Positions 6,002 to 6,081 of a stretch of 6,081 nt of DNA are shown here, piece by piece. The notes beneath the pieces are model-generated. The model saw only the letters and a program-made list of their open reading frames with translations. It was not told where the DNA came from and did no database searches. This DNA comes from Holophagae bacterium (lineage in GTDB: Bacteria > Acidobacteriota > Thermoanaerobaculia > Thermoanaerobaculales > Sulfomarinibacteraceae). The stretch lies in contig JAUWTC010000173.1 of the NCBI GenBank assembly GCA_030609785.1, positions 1 to 6,081 of the forward strand. Direction: 5' to 3'. The position numbers and the translations under genes are program-made. Position 1 is the stretch's first letter. Each line of letters starts with the position of its first letter.

Positions 6002-6081
6002 ACTCACTCCCCAATTCTCCACCCATCCACCGACGGCCGTGTCGACGATCGATCCGGCCAACCACATCGAGAGACTGACCA

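Larger units (their letters stand above)
5766..6081. other. gene-free region upstream of zapA
   Basis: I recognise no coding region in this stretch. Frames on both strands stay open for long distances, but their products are Arg/Gly/Pro/Ser-rich and match no family, as expected for GC-rich non-coding DNA. It holds the candidate zapA promoter and the 19-bp repeat array. Bases 6002-6081 show nothing I can name. In related gene orders pheT often precedes zapA, but no PheT-like C-terminus is readable before the right edge. Confidence 0.5.

Noticed and set aside
5766..6065. N-terminal extension of zapA to a start near 6065
   Set aside because: The frame is open, but the extra 100 residues are low-complexity and partly made by the 19-bp repeat. 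The TTG at 5765 has a strong Shine-Dalgarno and agrees with the family start.

Overview
The window looks like a chromosomal housekeeping segment from a GC-rich, probably Gram-negative bacterium. A GT9 heptosyltransferase implies lipopolysaccharide. RNase Y, YmdB and a DivIVA-type protein occurring with ZapA argue against the enterobacteria and fit deltaproteobacterial, myxobacterial, acidobacterial or related lineages. The phylum cannot be fixed from the sequence alone. No mobile element, CRISPR array, tRNA, rRNA or defence system is visible.

Layout, left to right. (1) 1-1085, minus: a polytopic membrane protein of the PAP2/inositol-phosphorylceramide-synthase-like class, cut off by the left edge. 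(2) 1086-1196: a divergent intergenic region with a candidate promoter and a perfect inverted repeat. (3) 1197-1715, plus: a DivIVA-domain coiled-coil protein, ending three bases from the convergent gene. (4) 1719-5765, minus: a co-directional block transcribed as zapA, a structured RNA resembling 6S RNA, rny, ymdB, then a waaF-like heptosyltransferase. (5) 5766-6081: about 316 bases with no gene I recognise, containing a candidate zapA promoter and an imperfect 19-bp tandem repeat.

The minus-strand block joins cell division (ZapA), a probable RNA-polymerase-binding RNA, mRNA turnover (RNase Y), a phosphodiesterase that typically travels with rny (YmdB), and outer-membrane core assembly (GT9). 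rny and ymdB overlap by four bases and are probably translationally coupled. Three of the four proteins in this block appear to start with TTG. The most interesting item is the 161-nt structured RNA, which seems to begin inside the 3' end of zapA and can form two mutually exclusive stems. I found no evidence of an entirely new multi-gene system.
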